Of a stretch of DNA of 64,000 nucleotides, positions 10,206-19,206 are shown piece after piece; the first letter of the stretch is position 1; every line of letters starts with the position of its first letter. Position numbers and translations under genes: made by a program. The notes under the pieces are model-generated. The model ran no database searches. It was not told the origin of the DNA and worked only from the letters and a program-made list of their open reading frames with translations. The DNA lies in NCBI RefSeq assembly GCF_014750685.1, contig NZ_JAAXGE010000005.1, forward strand, positions 310,001 to 374,000, given 5' to 3'. The stretch is from Bacteroides sp. GM023 (GTDB taxonomy: Bacteria > Bacteroidota > Bacteroidia > Bacteroidales > Bacteroidaceae).

Positions 10206-11547
10206 GAACTTTGATATAGCTATTATTGGCGGTGGCCCTGCCGGTTATACAGCCGCCGAAAGGGCAGGGGCAAACGGATTGAAAGCCGTTCTTTTCGAGA
10301 AAAAAGCAATAGGTGGAGTATGTCTCAACGAAGGATGTATCCCTACTAAAACTTTGTTATATTCTGCTAAAATACTGGATAGTATAAAGACTGCTTCCAA
10401 ATATGGCGTTTCCGCCGAATCTCCTTCTTTCGATTTATCCAAAATCATGAGCCGTAAAGATAAGACGGTGAAAATGCTGACAGGAGGTGTGAAGATGACT
10501 GTAAACTCTTATGGGGTGACAATCGTAGAGAAAGAAGCCCTCATCGAAGGAGAGAAAGACGGATTGATTCGCATCACTTGTGACGGCGAGACTTACTTCG
10601 CCAAATATCTGCTGGTCTGTACAGGTTCTGATACGGTGATTCCCCCGATACCGGGATTGTCGGATGTCAGTTACTGGACTTCAAAAGAAGCATTGGAAAT
10701 AAAGGAACTCCCCAAAACACTGGTTATCATTGGCGGCGGAGTGATTGGGATGGAATTTGCTTCTTTCTTCAATAGCATGGGCGTAAAAGTGCATGTAGTG
10801 GAAATGATGCCCGAGATTCTAGGGGCAATGGATAAGGAAACGAGTGGTATGCTCCGTGCCGAATATGCTAAACGCGGAGTTATTTTCTACCTGAATACGA
10901 AAGTGGTGGAAGTGAAACCGAATGGAGTCGTGATAGAGAAAGACGGAAAAACGTCTACTATTGAAGCGGAAAAGATATTGCTTAGCGTAGGCCGTAAAGC
11001 AAACCTATCCGGCGTAGGACTGGATAAACTGAACATCGAACTCCTGCGCAACGGAGTGAAAGTGGATGAACATCTACAGACTTCCCATCCCCATGTATAT
11101 GCTTGCGGAGATATTACGGGATATTCCTTATTGGCTCATACCGCCATCCGTGAAGCGGAAGTTGCTATCAATCACATTTTGGGAGTCGAAGACCATATGA
11201 ATTACGATTGTGTGCCGGGTGTAGTCTATACCAATCCAGAAGTCGCAGGAGTCGGAAAGACCGAAGAAGAACTGATAAAACAGGGACTTTCTTATCGTGT
11301 CTCCAAATTGCCAATGGCTTATTCAGGGCGATTTGTAGCGGAGAATGAGCAGGGCAACGGACTTTGCAAACTGATTCAGGATGAAGAAGGAAAAATCATC
11401 GGTTGCCATATGTTGGGAAATCCTGCATCGGAACTCATTGTGATAGCCGGCATCGCCATTCAGAGAGGATATACGGTGGAAGAATTTCAAAAGACCGTAT
11501 TCCCGCATCCTACGGTTGGAGAGATTTATCACGAGATTATGTTTTAA
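10204..11547 (+). CDS. lpdA: Dihydrolipoyl dehydrogenase (E3)
   Basis: This 447-residue flavoprotein reoxidises dihydrolipoamide on the E2 component and passes electrons to NAD+. It shows the FAD-binding GGGPAGYTAAERAG, the redox disulfide in GGVCLNEGCIPTK (Cys40, Cys45), the NAD-binding loop IIGGGVIGMEFASFF, the FAD motif HVYACGDITG and the C-terminal catalytic HPTVGE (His435, Glu440). It opens a block with lipoate ligase, E2 and E1, so it most likely serves that 2-oxoacid dehydrogenase. A stem-loop covers its start codon. Confidence 0.95.
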   Translation: MNFDIAIIGGGPAGYTAAERAGANGLKAVLFEKKAIGGVCLNEGCIPTKTLLYSAKILDSIKTASKYGVSAESPSFDLSKIMSRKDKTVKMLTGGVKMTVNSYGVTIVEKEALIEGEKDGLIRITCDGETYFAKYLLVCTGSDTVIPPIPGLSDVSYWTSKEALEIKELPKTLVIIGGGVIGMEFASFFNSMGVKVHVVEMMPEILGAMDKETSGMLRAEYAKRGVIFYLNTKVVEVKPNGVVIEKDGKTSTIEAEKILLSVGRKANLSGVGLDKLNIELLRNGVKVDEHLQTSHPHVYACGDITGYSLLAHTAIREAEVAINHILGVEDHMNYDCVPGVVYTNPEVAGVGKTEEELIKQGLSYRVSKLPMAYSGRFVAENEQGNGLCKLIQDEEGKIIGCHMLGNPASELIVIAGIAIQRGYTVEEFQKTVFPHPTVGEIYHEIMF

Positions 11548-11566
11548 TTCTTATCCCGGCCAATCT

Positions 11567-12289
11567 ATGATTCGATGTATATATAGTCCGTTTACTGATA
11601 TTTATTTTCACCTGGCAGCAGAAGAGTATTTGTTGAAGCAGGGGAACGACGATATTTTTATGCTTTGGCAGGATACTCCCTCTGTGGTGATAGGTAAACA
11701 TCAGCGTCTGCGGTCGGAAGTGGATACGGAATGGGCAGAACAGGAACAGATACATATTGCCCGCCGCTTTTCGGGCGGCGGAACGGTGTATCATGATATG
11801 GGTAATGTCAATCTGACTTTTATCGAAACGGCTCCGCGCCTGCCTGAGTTTATCACTTATCTTCAGCGGACATTGGACTTTTTGGCATCCATCGGTGTAA
11901 TGGCAAAGGGGGATGAACGACTCGGTATCTATCTGGATGGAATGAAAATATCAGGAAGTGCACAATGTGTACATAAAGCCAGAGTGCTGTATCATTGCAC
12001 TTTGCTGTATGATACCAATCTTACGGTGCTCAATGAAGTATTGAATCCGGAGCCGCTAGTCGATGATGGAACTTTATCCTCTGCATATGCCGTTCCATCC
12101 GTTCGGAGTGAAGTGACCAATATTCGTAAGCACTTATCAGTAGGAACTGTGGATGATTTTAAAGAAAATGCTTTTCGGTATTTCAGCAAATCGCAAAGGG
12201 TCAGTTCATTCAGTGGCGAAGAGATTGTGGCTATCAATCAGCTTCGGAAAGAAAAGTATGTTCAGAGAGAGTGGATATATAGTCGTTGA
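11567..12289 (+). CDS. lplA: Lipoate-protein ligase A
   Basis: This 240-residue enzyme attaches lipoate, via lipoyl-AMP, to the lysine of lipoyl domains such as that of the E2 encoded next. The family motifs are present: RRFSGGGTVYHDMGN for the lipoyl-AMP site and MKISGSAQ with the catalytic lysine. The ATG at 11567 (MIRCIYSPF) is preferred to an upstream TTG in the same frame, which would overlap lpd. The gap to lpd is 19 bases. It lacks most of the C-terminal accessory domain of E. coli LplA, as is common in the shorter ligases. Confidence 0.9.
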   Translation: MIRCIYSPFTDIYFHLAAEEYLLKQGNDDIFMLWQDTPSVVIGKHQRLRSEVDTEWAEQEQIHIARRFSGGGTVYHDMGNVNLTFIETAPRLPEFITYLQRTLDFLASIGVMAKGDERLGIYLDGMKISGSAQCVHKARVLYHCTLLYDTNLTVLNEVLNPEPLVDDGTLSSAYAVPSVRSEVTNIRKHLSVGTVDDFKENAFRYFSKSQRVSSFSGEEIVAINQLRKEKYVQREWIYSR

Positions 12290-12398
12290 AATATAAGTTA
12301 TGTTTATCAGCATCCGGTTAAAAATACCTTAACATAAAACTTTCTATTTCAGCCCATTGTTCTATTATATCAAGGTTGAATAAATAAATTTACTGTCT

Positions 12399-13742
12399 AT
12401 GTCAAGATTCGAAATAAAAATGCCCAAGTTGGGCGAGAGTATAACCGAAGGGACAATCGTCTCTTGGTCTGTAAAAGTGGGTGATATGATTCAGGAAGAC
12501 GATGTTCTTTTTGAAGTAAATACTGCTAAAGTAAGTGCCGAAATACCTTCTCCGGTAGCGGGAAAGGTAGTCGAGATTTTATATAAAGAAGGGGATACCG
12601 TTGCAGTAGGTATTGTTGTAGCCATTATTGATTTGGATGGCGAAGACGCTGCCGAAGGGGAAACTACCCATGAAGAAACCGTAAAAGAAGAAGTTCCTGC
12701 AAGCCAGTCTCCGGTTCAGCAAGAAGTTGCCAAACCGGTTGTTGCCGAGGAAGAACGTTGGTATTCGCCGGTTGTGATTCAGCTCGCAAGAGAAGCGAAA
12801 ATTCCGAAAGAAGAACTGGACTCCATACTGGGAACCGGCTACGAAGGACGATTGAGCAAGAAGGATATAAAAGATTATATCGACAAGAAGAAAAGAGGAG
12901 TCAGTGGGGATTCCAAACCGTCAGCACCCGTTGCTGCTCCGGCTGCAAGCAAACCATCGGTTGCTGCTGCTTCCGCACCGGCAAGCCCGAAATCTTCTCC
13001 GGCCGCTCCGGTTGAGTCTAAATCATCCGCTCCTGTCACTATGCCGGGTGTGGAAGTGAAAGAGATGGACCGTGTCCGCCGGATTATAGCCGACCATATG
13101 GTTATGTCTAAGAAAGTATCTCCGCATGTCACTAATGTGGTAGAAGTAGATGTCACCCGTTTGGTGCGCTGGCGCGAAAAGAACAAAGACGCTTTCTTCC
13201 GTCGCGAAGGTGTCAAGCTGACTTATATGCCTGTGATTACGGAAGCCGTAGCGAAAGCATTGGCAACCTATCCGCAGGTGAATGTATCGGTGGACGGATA
13301 TAATATTCTATTCAAGAAACATATCAATGTGGGTATTGCCGTTTCTTTGAACGATGGAAATCTGATAGTGCCTGTGGTGCATGATGCCGACCGTCTGAAC
13401 CTGAACGGACTGGCTGTTGCCATTGATTCCCTGGCCCTGAAAGCGAGAGATAACAAACTAATGCCCGATGACATTGACGGCGGTACATTTACGATTACCA
13501 ACTTCGGTACATTCAAGAGCCTGTTCGGTACGCCGATTATTAATCAGCCCCAAGTAGCTATCTTGGGAGTAGGCTATATCGAAAAGAAACCTGCCGTCAT
13601 AGAAACTCCTGAAGGCGATACGATTGCTATCCGTCATAAGATGTACCTTTCCCTGTCTTACGACCATCGGGTAGTGGACGGAATGTTAGGAGGTAACTTC
13701 CTGCATTTTATAGCCGATTACCTGGAAAACTGGAAAGGTTGA
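12399..13742 (+). CDS. 2-oxoacid dehydrogenase E2, dihydrolipoyl acyltransferase
   Basis: The 447-residue protein has the classical E2 order. An N-terminal lipoyl domain carries the lipoylated Lys44 in NTAKV. A peripheral-subunit-binding domain lies at about 121-160 (SPVVIQLAREAKIP). An Ala/Pro/Ser-rich linker follows (about 170-215), then the acyltransferase domain ending in DHRVVDG (catalytic His423, Asp427). It moves an acyl group from E1 to CoA. With the fused E1 downstream it most resembles branched-chain 2-oxoacid dehydrogenase, but pyruvate or acetoin cannot be excluded. A 109-base gap separates it from lplA, so a separate promoter is possible. Confidence 0.92.
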   Translation: MSRFEIKMPKLGESITEGTIVSWSVKVGDMIQEDDVLFEVNTAKVSAEIPSPVAGKVVEILYKEGDTVAVGIVVAIIDLDGEDAAEGETTHEETVKEEVPASQSPVQQEVAKPVVAEEERWYSPVVIQLAREAKIPKEELDSILGTGYEGRLSKKDIKDYIDKKKRGVSGDSKPSAPVAAPAASKPSVAAASAPASPKSSPAAPVESKSSAPVTMPGVEVKEMDRVRRIIADHMVMSKKVSPHVTNVVEVDVTRLVRWREKNKDAFFRREGVKLTYMPVITEAVAKALATYPQVNVSVDGYNILFKKHINVGIAVSLNDGNLIVPVVHDADRLNLNGLAVAIDSLALKARDNKLMPDDIDGGTFTITNFGTFKSLFGTPIINQPQVAILGVGYIEKKPAVIETPEGDTIAIRHKMYLSLSYDHRVVDGMLGGNFLHFIADYLENWKG

Positions 13743-13779
13743 TAACTGATTGTTTCATTCATTAAGAACTTCATTAACC

Positions 13780-15813
13780 ATGAAAAAGTATGATATAAAA
13801 AATACAGATGTCGAAACCCTGAAGAAGTGGTATCATCTGATGGCATTGGGACGTGCCCTGGACGAAAAGGCTCCATCTTACCAGTTGCAATCTTTAGGTT
13901 GGTCTTATCATGCACCCTACGCAGGGCATGATGGCATCCAACTAGCCGTCGGGCAAGTCTTTACTCTCGGAGAAGACTTCCTGTTTCCCTACTACCGGGA
14001 TATGCTGACCGTACTCTCCGCCGGAATGACTCCTGAAGAGATTATTCTGAACGGTATTTCCAAAGCGACAGACCCCGGAAGCGGCGGACGCCATATGTCG
14101 AACCATTTCGCGAAACCGGAATGGCACATCGAAAATATATCTTCCGCAACGGGAACACACGACCTCCATGCGGCAGGCGTAGCCAGAGCGATGGTCTATT
14201 ACGGACATAAAGGAGTAGCTATCACTTCTCACGGAGAATCGGCTACCTCCGAAGGCTTTGTCTATGAAGCTATCAACGGTGCCAGTCTCGAACGTCTTCC
14301 GGTGATTTTTGTCATTCAGGATAACGGTTACGGCATCTCTGTCCCCAAATCGGAACAGACAGCTAACCGCAAGGTAGCGGAAAACTTCTCCGGTTTCAAG
14401 AACCTGAAAATCATCTATTGCAATGGCAAAGATGTATTCGATTCGATGAACGCCATGACCGAAGCCCGCGAATATGCCATCAGTACCCGTAATCCGGTGA
14501 TTGTGCAGGCGAATTGTGTCCGCATCGGTTCCCATTCCAATTCTGACAAGCATACCCTCTACCGGGATGAAAACGAACTGGAATACGTAAAGGAAGCTGA
14601 CCCTTTGATGAAATTCCGCCGGATGCTGCTTCGCTATAATCGTCTGACTGAAGAAGAACTGCAACAAATAGAAGCGGCAGCCAAAAAAGAATTGTCCGCT
14701 GCCAACAGGAAGGCTTTGGCTGCTCCCGAACCTGACCCAAAAAGCATCTACGATTTCGTAATGCCCGAACCTTATCAGCCGCAGAAGTACAAAGACGGTA
14801 CGCATGAGACAGAAGGCGAAAAGACCTTCATGGTCAACGCCATTAACGAAACACTGAAATCCGAATTTCGTCACAATCCTGATACTTTTATTTGGGGACA
14901 GGACGTGGCGAATAAGGAAAAAGGCGGCGTATTCAATGTGACGAAAGGTATGCAGCAGGAGTTTGGTGACTCCCGTGTATTCAGTGCGCCGATAGCCGAA
15001 GATTATATCGTAGGTACAGCCAACGGAATGAGCCGCTTTGACCCTAAAATTCATGTAGTAATAGAAGGAGCGGAGTTTGCCGATTACTTTTGGCCTGCCG
15101 TCGAGCAATATGTAGAATGTACGCATGAGTATTGGCGCAGCAATGGTAAGTTTGCTCCGAACATCACTTTGCGTCTGGCTTCCGGTGGCTATATCGGTGG
15201 CGGACTTTATCATTCCCAAAATATAGAAGGCGCTTTGACGACTTTACCGGGAGCACGTATTGTTTGTCCTTCTTTTGCGGATGACGCAGCCGGACTGCTT
15301 CGTACCAGTATGCGCTCCAAAGGATTTACTTTATTCCTGGAACCGAAGGCATTGTATAACTCCGTTGAAGCGGCTGCCGTTGTGCCCGAAGACTTTGAAG
15401 TACCTTTCGGTAAGGCACGCATCCGTCGGGAAGGAACTGATTTGAGTATTATCACGTATGGTAACACCACCCATTTCTGTCTGCAAGCAGCGGAACGATT
15501 GGAGAAAGAGGGCGGCTGGAAAGTGGAAGTCATCGACATTCGTTCTTTGATTCCGCTGGACAAGGAAGCTATCTTCGAATCGGTGAAGAAAACGAGTAAA
15601 GCGTTGGTTGTCCATGAAGATAAAGTATTCTCCGGCTTTGGTGCGGAACTTGCCGCAATGATTGGTGAAGAGATGTTCCGTTATTTGGATGGACCTGTGC
15701 AACGTGTAGGTTCTACATTTACCCCTGTCGGCTTTAACACGATTCTTGAAAAAGAAATCCTGCCTGATGAGGCTAAAATCTATGAAGCTGCCAGGAAATT
15801 ATTAGAATATTAA
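13780..15813 (+). CDS. Fused E1 alpha-beta of a thiamine-dependent 2-oxoacid dehydrogenase (branched-chain type)
   Basis: The 677-residue protein joins E1 alpha (about residues 1-330) and E1 beta (about 345-677) in one chain. Alpha carries the ThDP/metal region SHGESATSEGF and QDNGYGIS. This is close to the GEGAASEG of branched-chain E1 alpha. Beta starts near FMVNAINETLKSEF and includes IAEDYIVGTANGMS and VVHEDK. It decarboxylates a 2-oxoacid and acylates the lipoyl domain of E2. I start it at ATG 13780 (MKKYDIKN), 37 bases after E2; an in-frame TTG at 13750 is less likely. Substrate is inferred from similarity to branched-chain enzymes. Confidence 0.92.
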   Translation: MKKYDIKNTDVETLKKWYHLMALGRALDEKAPSYQLQSLGWSYHAPYAGHDGIQLAVGQVFTLGEDFLFPYYRDMLTVLSAGMTPEEIILNGISKATDPGSGGRHMSNHFAKPEWHIENISSATGTHDLHAAGVARAMVYYGHKGVAITSHGESATSEGFVYEAINGASLERLPVIFVIQDNGYGISVPKSEQTANRKVAENFSGFKNLKIIYCNGKDVFDSMNAMTEAREYAISTRNPVIVQANCVRIGSHSNSDKHTLYRDENELEYVKEADPLMKFRRMLLRYNRLTEEELQQIEAAAKKELSAANRKALAAPEPDPKSIYDFVMPEPYQPQKYKDGTHETEGEKTFMVNAINETLKSEFRHNPDTFIWGQDVANKEKGGVFNVTKGMQQEFGDSRVFSAPIAEDYIVGTANGMSRFDPKIHVVIEGAEFADYFWPAVEQYVECTHEYWRSNGKFAPNITLRLASGGYIGGGLYHSQNIEGALTTLPGARIVCPSFADDAAGLLRTSMRSKGFTLFLEPKALYNSVEAAAVVPEDFEVPFGKARIRREGTDLSIITYGNTTHFCLQAAERLEKEGGWKVEVIDIRSLIPLDKEAIFESVKKTSKALVVHEDKVFSGFGAELAAMIGEEMFRYLDGPVQRVGSTFTPVGFNTILEKEILPDEAKIYEAARKLLEY

Positions 15814-15825
15814 ATAGTATAGATT

Positions 15826-16332
15826 ATGAAAAAGATAGGTTTATTTTATGCAACGAAGGCTGAAAAGACGAGTTGGGTAGCAGAGAAGATTCAGCAGGAG
15901 TTTGGCGAAGACAAGATAGAAGTAGTACCCATAGAACAAGCCTGGGAGAATGATTTTGCCGCTTATGATTGTTTTATAGTCGGCGCTTCCACCTGGTTTG
16001 ACGGCGAACTTCCTACCTATTGGGACGAACTGTTGCCGGAACTTCGTACAATGGATTTAAACGGAAAGAAAGTGGCTGTCTTCGGTTTGGGAGACCAGAT
16101 ACGTTATCCCGAAAACTTTGCGGATGGTATCGGGCTGCTGGCGGAAGTTTTCGAAGGGGATGGAGCTACCTTGGTAGGTTTCACTTCTTCCGAAGGATAT
16201 ACCTTCGAACGTTCCAAAGCATTGCGCGGCGACCATTGGTGCGGGCTGGTTATTGACTTGGATAATCAGTCGGAACAGGCGAAAAAGAAAATCAAGGACT
16301 GGTGCGAACAGGTAAAGAAGGAGTTCAAGTAA
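15826..16332 (+). CDS. Long-chain flavodoxin
   Basis: This 168-residue FMN-binding electron carrier begins 12 bases after the E1 gene and probably shares its transcript. The FMN-binding loops are clear: GASTWFDGELPTYW (60s loop with Trp) and FGLGDQIRYPENFADG (90s loop with Tyr). The N-terminal phosphate loop reads ATKAEKTSWVAEKI, a diverged form of the usual T/S-rich loop. It may carry electrons for ferredoxin-type reactions. The link to the dehydrogenase is by position only. Confidence 0.9.
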   Translation: MKKIGLFYATKAEKTSWVAEKIQQEFGEDKIEVVPIEQAWENDFAAYDCFIVGASTWFDGELPTYWDELLPELRTMDLNGKKVAVFGLGDQIRYPENFADGIGLLAEVFEGDGATLVGFTSSEGYTFERSKALRGDHWCGLVIDLDNQSEQAKKKIKDWCEQVKKEFK

Positions 16333-16419
16333 TATCCCTATTCCCAATACTTGGTTGATAGGGACCTAACGTCTAAATGACCGTTACACAACGTCCTTTT
16401 CATTAAAGGATACCATATA

Positions 16420-16510
16420 CCAGATGCTCATCTCGTACATTACCGGATGAGCATCTGGAGCATGACGGGATGAGCATCTGGTATTGTACGAGATGAGCAT
16501 CTCGTCTTTT
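16420..16510. repeat. Tandem palindrome array, four units of 23 bp
   Basis: Four consecutive units start at 16420, 16443, 16466 and 16489. Each has a 16-bp palindrome built on GATG-AG-CATC plus a 7-base spacer. The first unit has its centre inverted (CT). The last unit is a perfect 7-bp-arm palindrome (CGAGATG/CATCTCG) followed by a T run. The array lies between the convergent flavodoxin and prmA genes. It resembles two other arrays in this window in architecture but not in sequence. Confidence 0.8.
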
Positions 16511-16584
16511 GAGTCTTAACGACTAGTTGTAGGCTTGTTCTAATGATAAGCCGGTTATGTCTTTGTGGACCAGATAAAGAGCTA

Positions 16585-17433
16585 TCAGGCTTTATAAACA
16601 AACTTCACCTCTGCCCAACGATTCTTCTCTTTGTAATGAACATAAGTCAATCCGTTCTTTTCCGCTTCCTCACGAATAACCGTAATGTCATCTACATAGA
16701 ATCCGCTCATATACAGTTCAGACCCCGGATGCATACAGGCAACATAGTGTTTCATATCATTCAACAGAATATTCCGGTTGATATTGGCAATAATAACATC
16801 AAACGGGTCTTTCCCTGTAAGGGATGAAGCATCTCCCTGGGAAACGGCAATATCATCTACCTGATTTAATTCAATGTTTTCGATAGAGTTTCGCACGCAC
16901 CATTCGTCAATGTCGATAGCTGTACACGGACGCGCACCTCTCATTCGTGCAAGGATGGCGAGAATTGAAGTGCCGCAACCCATATCGAGCAGAGATTTAT
17001 CTTTCAGCTCACTATCCAGCAGTTCCTCAATGATAAGGCTTGTTGTCTCGTGATGTCCCGTTCCGAAAGCCATTTGCGGGTTAATGACAATATCATATTC
17101 CGCTTTAGGTACATCCTGATGGAAAGTACTGTGAATCACACAACGGTCACCAATGATAATCGGCTGGAAGAAATTCTTTTCCCATTCCTCGTTCCAGTCC
17201 TTGTCTTCCGCTTCCACACAGGTATAACTGATTGTCGTATCAGGCAGTGGAAATTCATCTATTGCATTTTTTATCACAGTTTCGTCACATAGTGTTTGCT
17301 GGATATATGCGGTCAGCCCTTTCTCGTTTTCAACAAAACTTTCGAACCCGGCTTCGCCTAATACTGCCGCCAATACATCATTCACCGTTTCGGTGCAAGG
17401 ATGCGTATGAAATGTAAACTCAAAGTATTTCAT
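16585..17433 (-). CDS. prmA: Ribosomal protein L11 methyltransferase
   Basis: This 282-residue SAM-dependent enzyme methylates ribosomal protein L11. It has the PrmA-specific MAFGTGHHETT (121-131), the SAM motif I LLDMGCGTSILA (from about 148) and the post-motif ANINRNIL. The N-terminal L11-binding domain is shorter than in E. coli, as in other Bacteroidota. The ATG at 17433 (MKYFEF) is preferred over an upstream in-frame TTG because a -7 box lies 28 bases before it. It is divergent from the kinase gene. Confidence 0.92.
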   Translation of the reverse strand: MKYFEFTFHTHPCTETVNDVLAAVLGEAGFESFVENEKGLTAYIQQTLCDETVIKNAIDEFPLPDTTISYTCVEAEDKDWNEEWEKNFFQPIIIGDRCVIHSTFHQDVPKAEYDIVINPQMAFGTGHHETTSLIIEELLDSELKDKSLLDMGCGTSILAILARMRGARPCTAIDIDEWCVRNSIENIELNQVDDIAVSQGDASSLTGKDPFDVIIANINRNILLNDMKHYVACMHPGSELYMSGFYVDDITVIREEAEKNGLTYVHYKEKNRWAEVKFVYKA

Positions 17434-17460
17434 AATTTTTCTGTCTATCTGAATAATGCG

Positions 17461-17468
17461 CAAAGATA
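17461..17468 (-). promoter_or_regulatory. -7 box of prmA
   Basis: TATCTTTG on the minus strand, an exact TAnnTTTG match, 28 bases before the chosen ATG. Confidence 0.6.
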
Positions 17469-17530
17469 CTCAAAAAACGAATTATTGACGAAGTATTTTG
17501 GCGAAGTATCTGTTACTATTGTTTTTTTTG

Positions 17531-17538
17531 TATATTTG
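17531..17538 (+). promoter_or_regulatory. -7 box of the histidine kinase operon
   Basis: TATATTTG on the plus strand, 37 bases before the ATG at 17575. No clear -33 box. Confidence 0.55.
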
Positions 17539-17574
17539 CCGCGTAGATGGCTAATGGCTGTCTTCTGTTAGAAA

Positions 17575-19206
17575 ATGAAGCATAAACAAAACCGAAGAAT
17601 ATTAGTCTTATTATTTTTTGCTGCGTATTTATTTACGAGTGTCCAGGCACATGGGGTGAATGATAAAGCCAAGCAGTTAAAATCTCCTGAAGGCAGAGCC
17701 TTATCATTGCAGGCTATCGGAGATAGTTATATGCATACGGGGATTTATGAGCTGGCTGCCGAAACATTCGAAGCTGCCGAAACGGAACTGGAAAACAGTA
17801 ATGACGCTTTCCTGAAACTTCGCCTGACTATTCAGCAGATACATACTTATCTGAAAATGGACAAGGTAGAGAAAGCAATGGAATATTTGGATAAGGCAGA
17901 AAACCTTCTTCCCCAAATCGAGACAGAAAAGGACGATTTTGAATATTACATCTGCTCATACCGCACATTGGCATATATCAAGATGAAGGATAAAGAACAA
18001 GTTGCCAAATACTGGAAGGAAGGATTGGACTTGCAGAAGAATAGTAAACACTTATCCGAATTATCCCTGGAACTGTCTATCAATTACCACCTTTTTATGG
18101 AAGAGTATACCAAAGCGATTCCTTTGTATGACTCTCTGATAGTTACTGTCCAAAGAAGGGGAAACCTGTATGAATATAAAAATGCGTTGCAGTCAAAAGG
18201 AGCTTTATTGCATACACTGGGAGATCTGAAAGGCGCCTGTCTACTTTATAATAAAGTGAAAACGTTGAACCAATCCTTAAATACGGAGCGTTTCGTAGAA
18301 TCCCTGGACTCCATTCGCTCAACCTATATCGCCGACCGGATGGAGTTGGAGAATGCCGAAGCGCATGACGAGTTATTGTTACGTATTATTTTCTTTTCTC
18401 TCTTGGTTTTGATTATCGCAGGTGCATTGGTTGTCGTGATAAAAAGAAATAATAAGGAACTGAACAAGTCGCGGGAGAAGTTATCCGAAACCAACGAGAA
18501 AGCAAAACGCGCTATCTTGTCAAAGAGTATGTTCCTCTCGAATATGACCCATGAAATCCGTACGCCATTGAATGCTATAGTAGGATTCTCGGAAGTACTA
18601 TCTTCTATGGGAGATTCTATTGATGATGAAACACGGCAAATGTGTGGAGAAAGTATCAGGCAAAACGCCCAGTTACTGCATAAACTAATTAATGATGTGA
18701 TGGAATTGTCGAAGCAAGAGGAGAGTAGCATGTCGTTTAAATTAGAGAAACATGAAGTGGTGGCGTTATGCCGGAACACGATAGAAACAGTTGAAAGAGT
18801 AAAACGGACTTCCGCGGAAATATTGTTTCAAACCCCGTTGAATGAATTGGAACTATACACAGACAGTATCCGCCTTCAACAAGTCCTTATTAATTTATTG
18901 ATTAATGCGACGAAATTTACCTCTAGTGGAACTATCACTCTTCTGCTCGATGTGGATGCCGAAAATAAACAAGCTGTTTTCACAGTAGAAGATACCGGAT
19001 GCGGTATCCCTTTAAACAAGCAGTTAGCCATATTCTCCCGTTTCGAAAAGTTGCACGAAGGTATTCAAGGCAGCGGCATCGGATTGGCTCTCTGCAAGTT
19101 TATCGTAGAACATTTGAAAGGACGAATTTGGATTGATCCGAAATATACGTCAGGAGCAAGATTTGTATTTACCCATCCGTTGAACAATAATGAACCTGAA
19201 GTATGA
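17575..19206 (+). CDS. TPR sensor histidine kinase
   Basis: The 543-residue protein has a signal peptide (about 1-26), a periplasmic TPR-like helical region (about 40-250), one membrane helix (about 268-289) and a cytoplasmic kinase. The H box FLSNMTHEIRTPLNAI carries the phospho-acceptor His326. The ATPase shows the N box LINLLINATKFT, the G1 box VEDTGCGIP and the G2 box GSGIGLALCK, so it looks catalytically complete. No response regulator gene is adjacent. The next gene overlaps it by 4 bases and encodes a similar protein without the catalytic residues. The ligand is unknown. Confidence 0.9.
   Translation: MKHKQNRRILVLLFFAAYLFTSVQAHGVNDKAKQLKSPEGRALSLQAIGDSYMHTGIYELAAETFEAAETELENSNDAFLKLRLTIQQIHTYLKMDKVEKAMEYLDKAENLLPQIETEKDDFEYYICSYRTLAYIKMKDKEQVAKYWKEGLDLQKNSKHLSELSLELSINYHLFMEEYTKAIPLYDSLIVTVQRRGNLYEYKNALQSKGALLHTLGDLKGACLLYNKVKTLNQSLNTERFVESLDSIRSTYIADRMELENAEAHDELLLRIIFFSLLVLIIAGALVVVIKRNNKELNKSREKLSETNEKAKRAILSKSMFLSNMTHEIRTPLNAIVGFSEVLSSMGDSIDDETRQMCGESIRQNAQLLHKLINDVMELSKQEESSMSFKLEKHEVVALCRNTIETVERVKRTSAEILFQTPLNELELYTDSIRLQQVLINLLINATKFTSSGTITLLLDVDAENKQAVFTVEDTGCGIPLNKQLAIFSRFEKLHEGIQGSGIGLALCKFIVEHLKGRIWIDPKYTSGARFVFTHPLNNNEPEV

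Noticed and set aside
13942..15219. 425-codon open frame antisense to the fused E1 gene
   Set aside because: It is a shadow of a highly conserved thiamine-enzyme gene in the opposite strand. The translation has no domain pattern and no promoter.
13780..15813. Apparent loss of the ThDP motif in E1 (GES instead of GDG)
   Set aside because: Branched-chain E1 alpha naturally has GEGAASEG here, and the metal-binding Glu and the later Asn and Tyr are kept, so only one small substitution remains.
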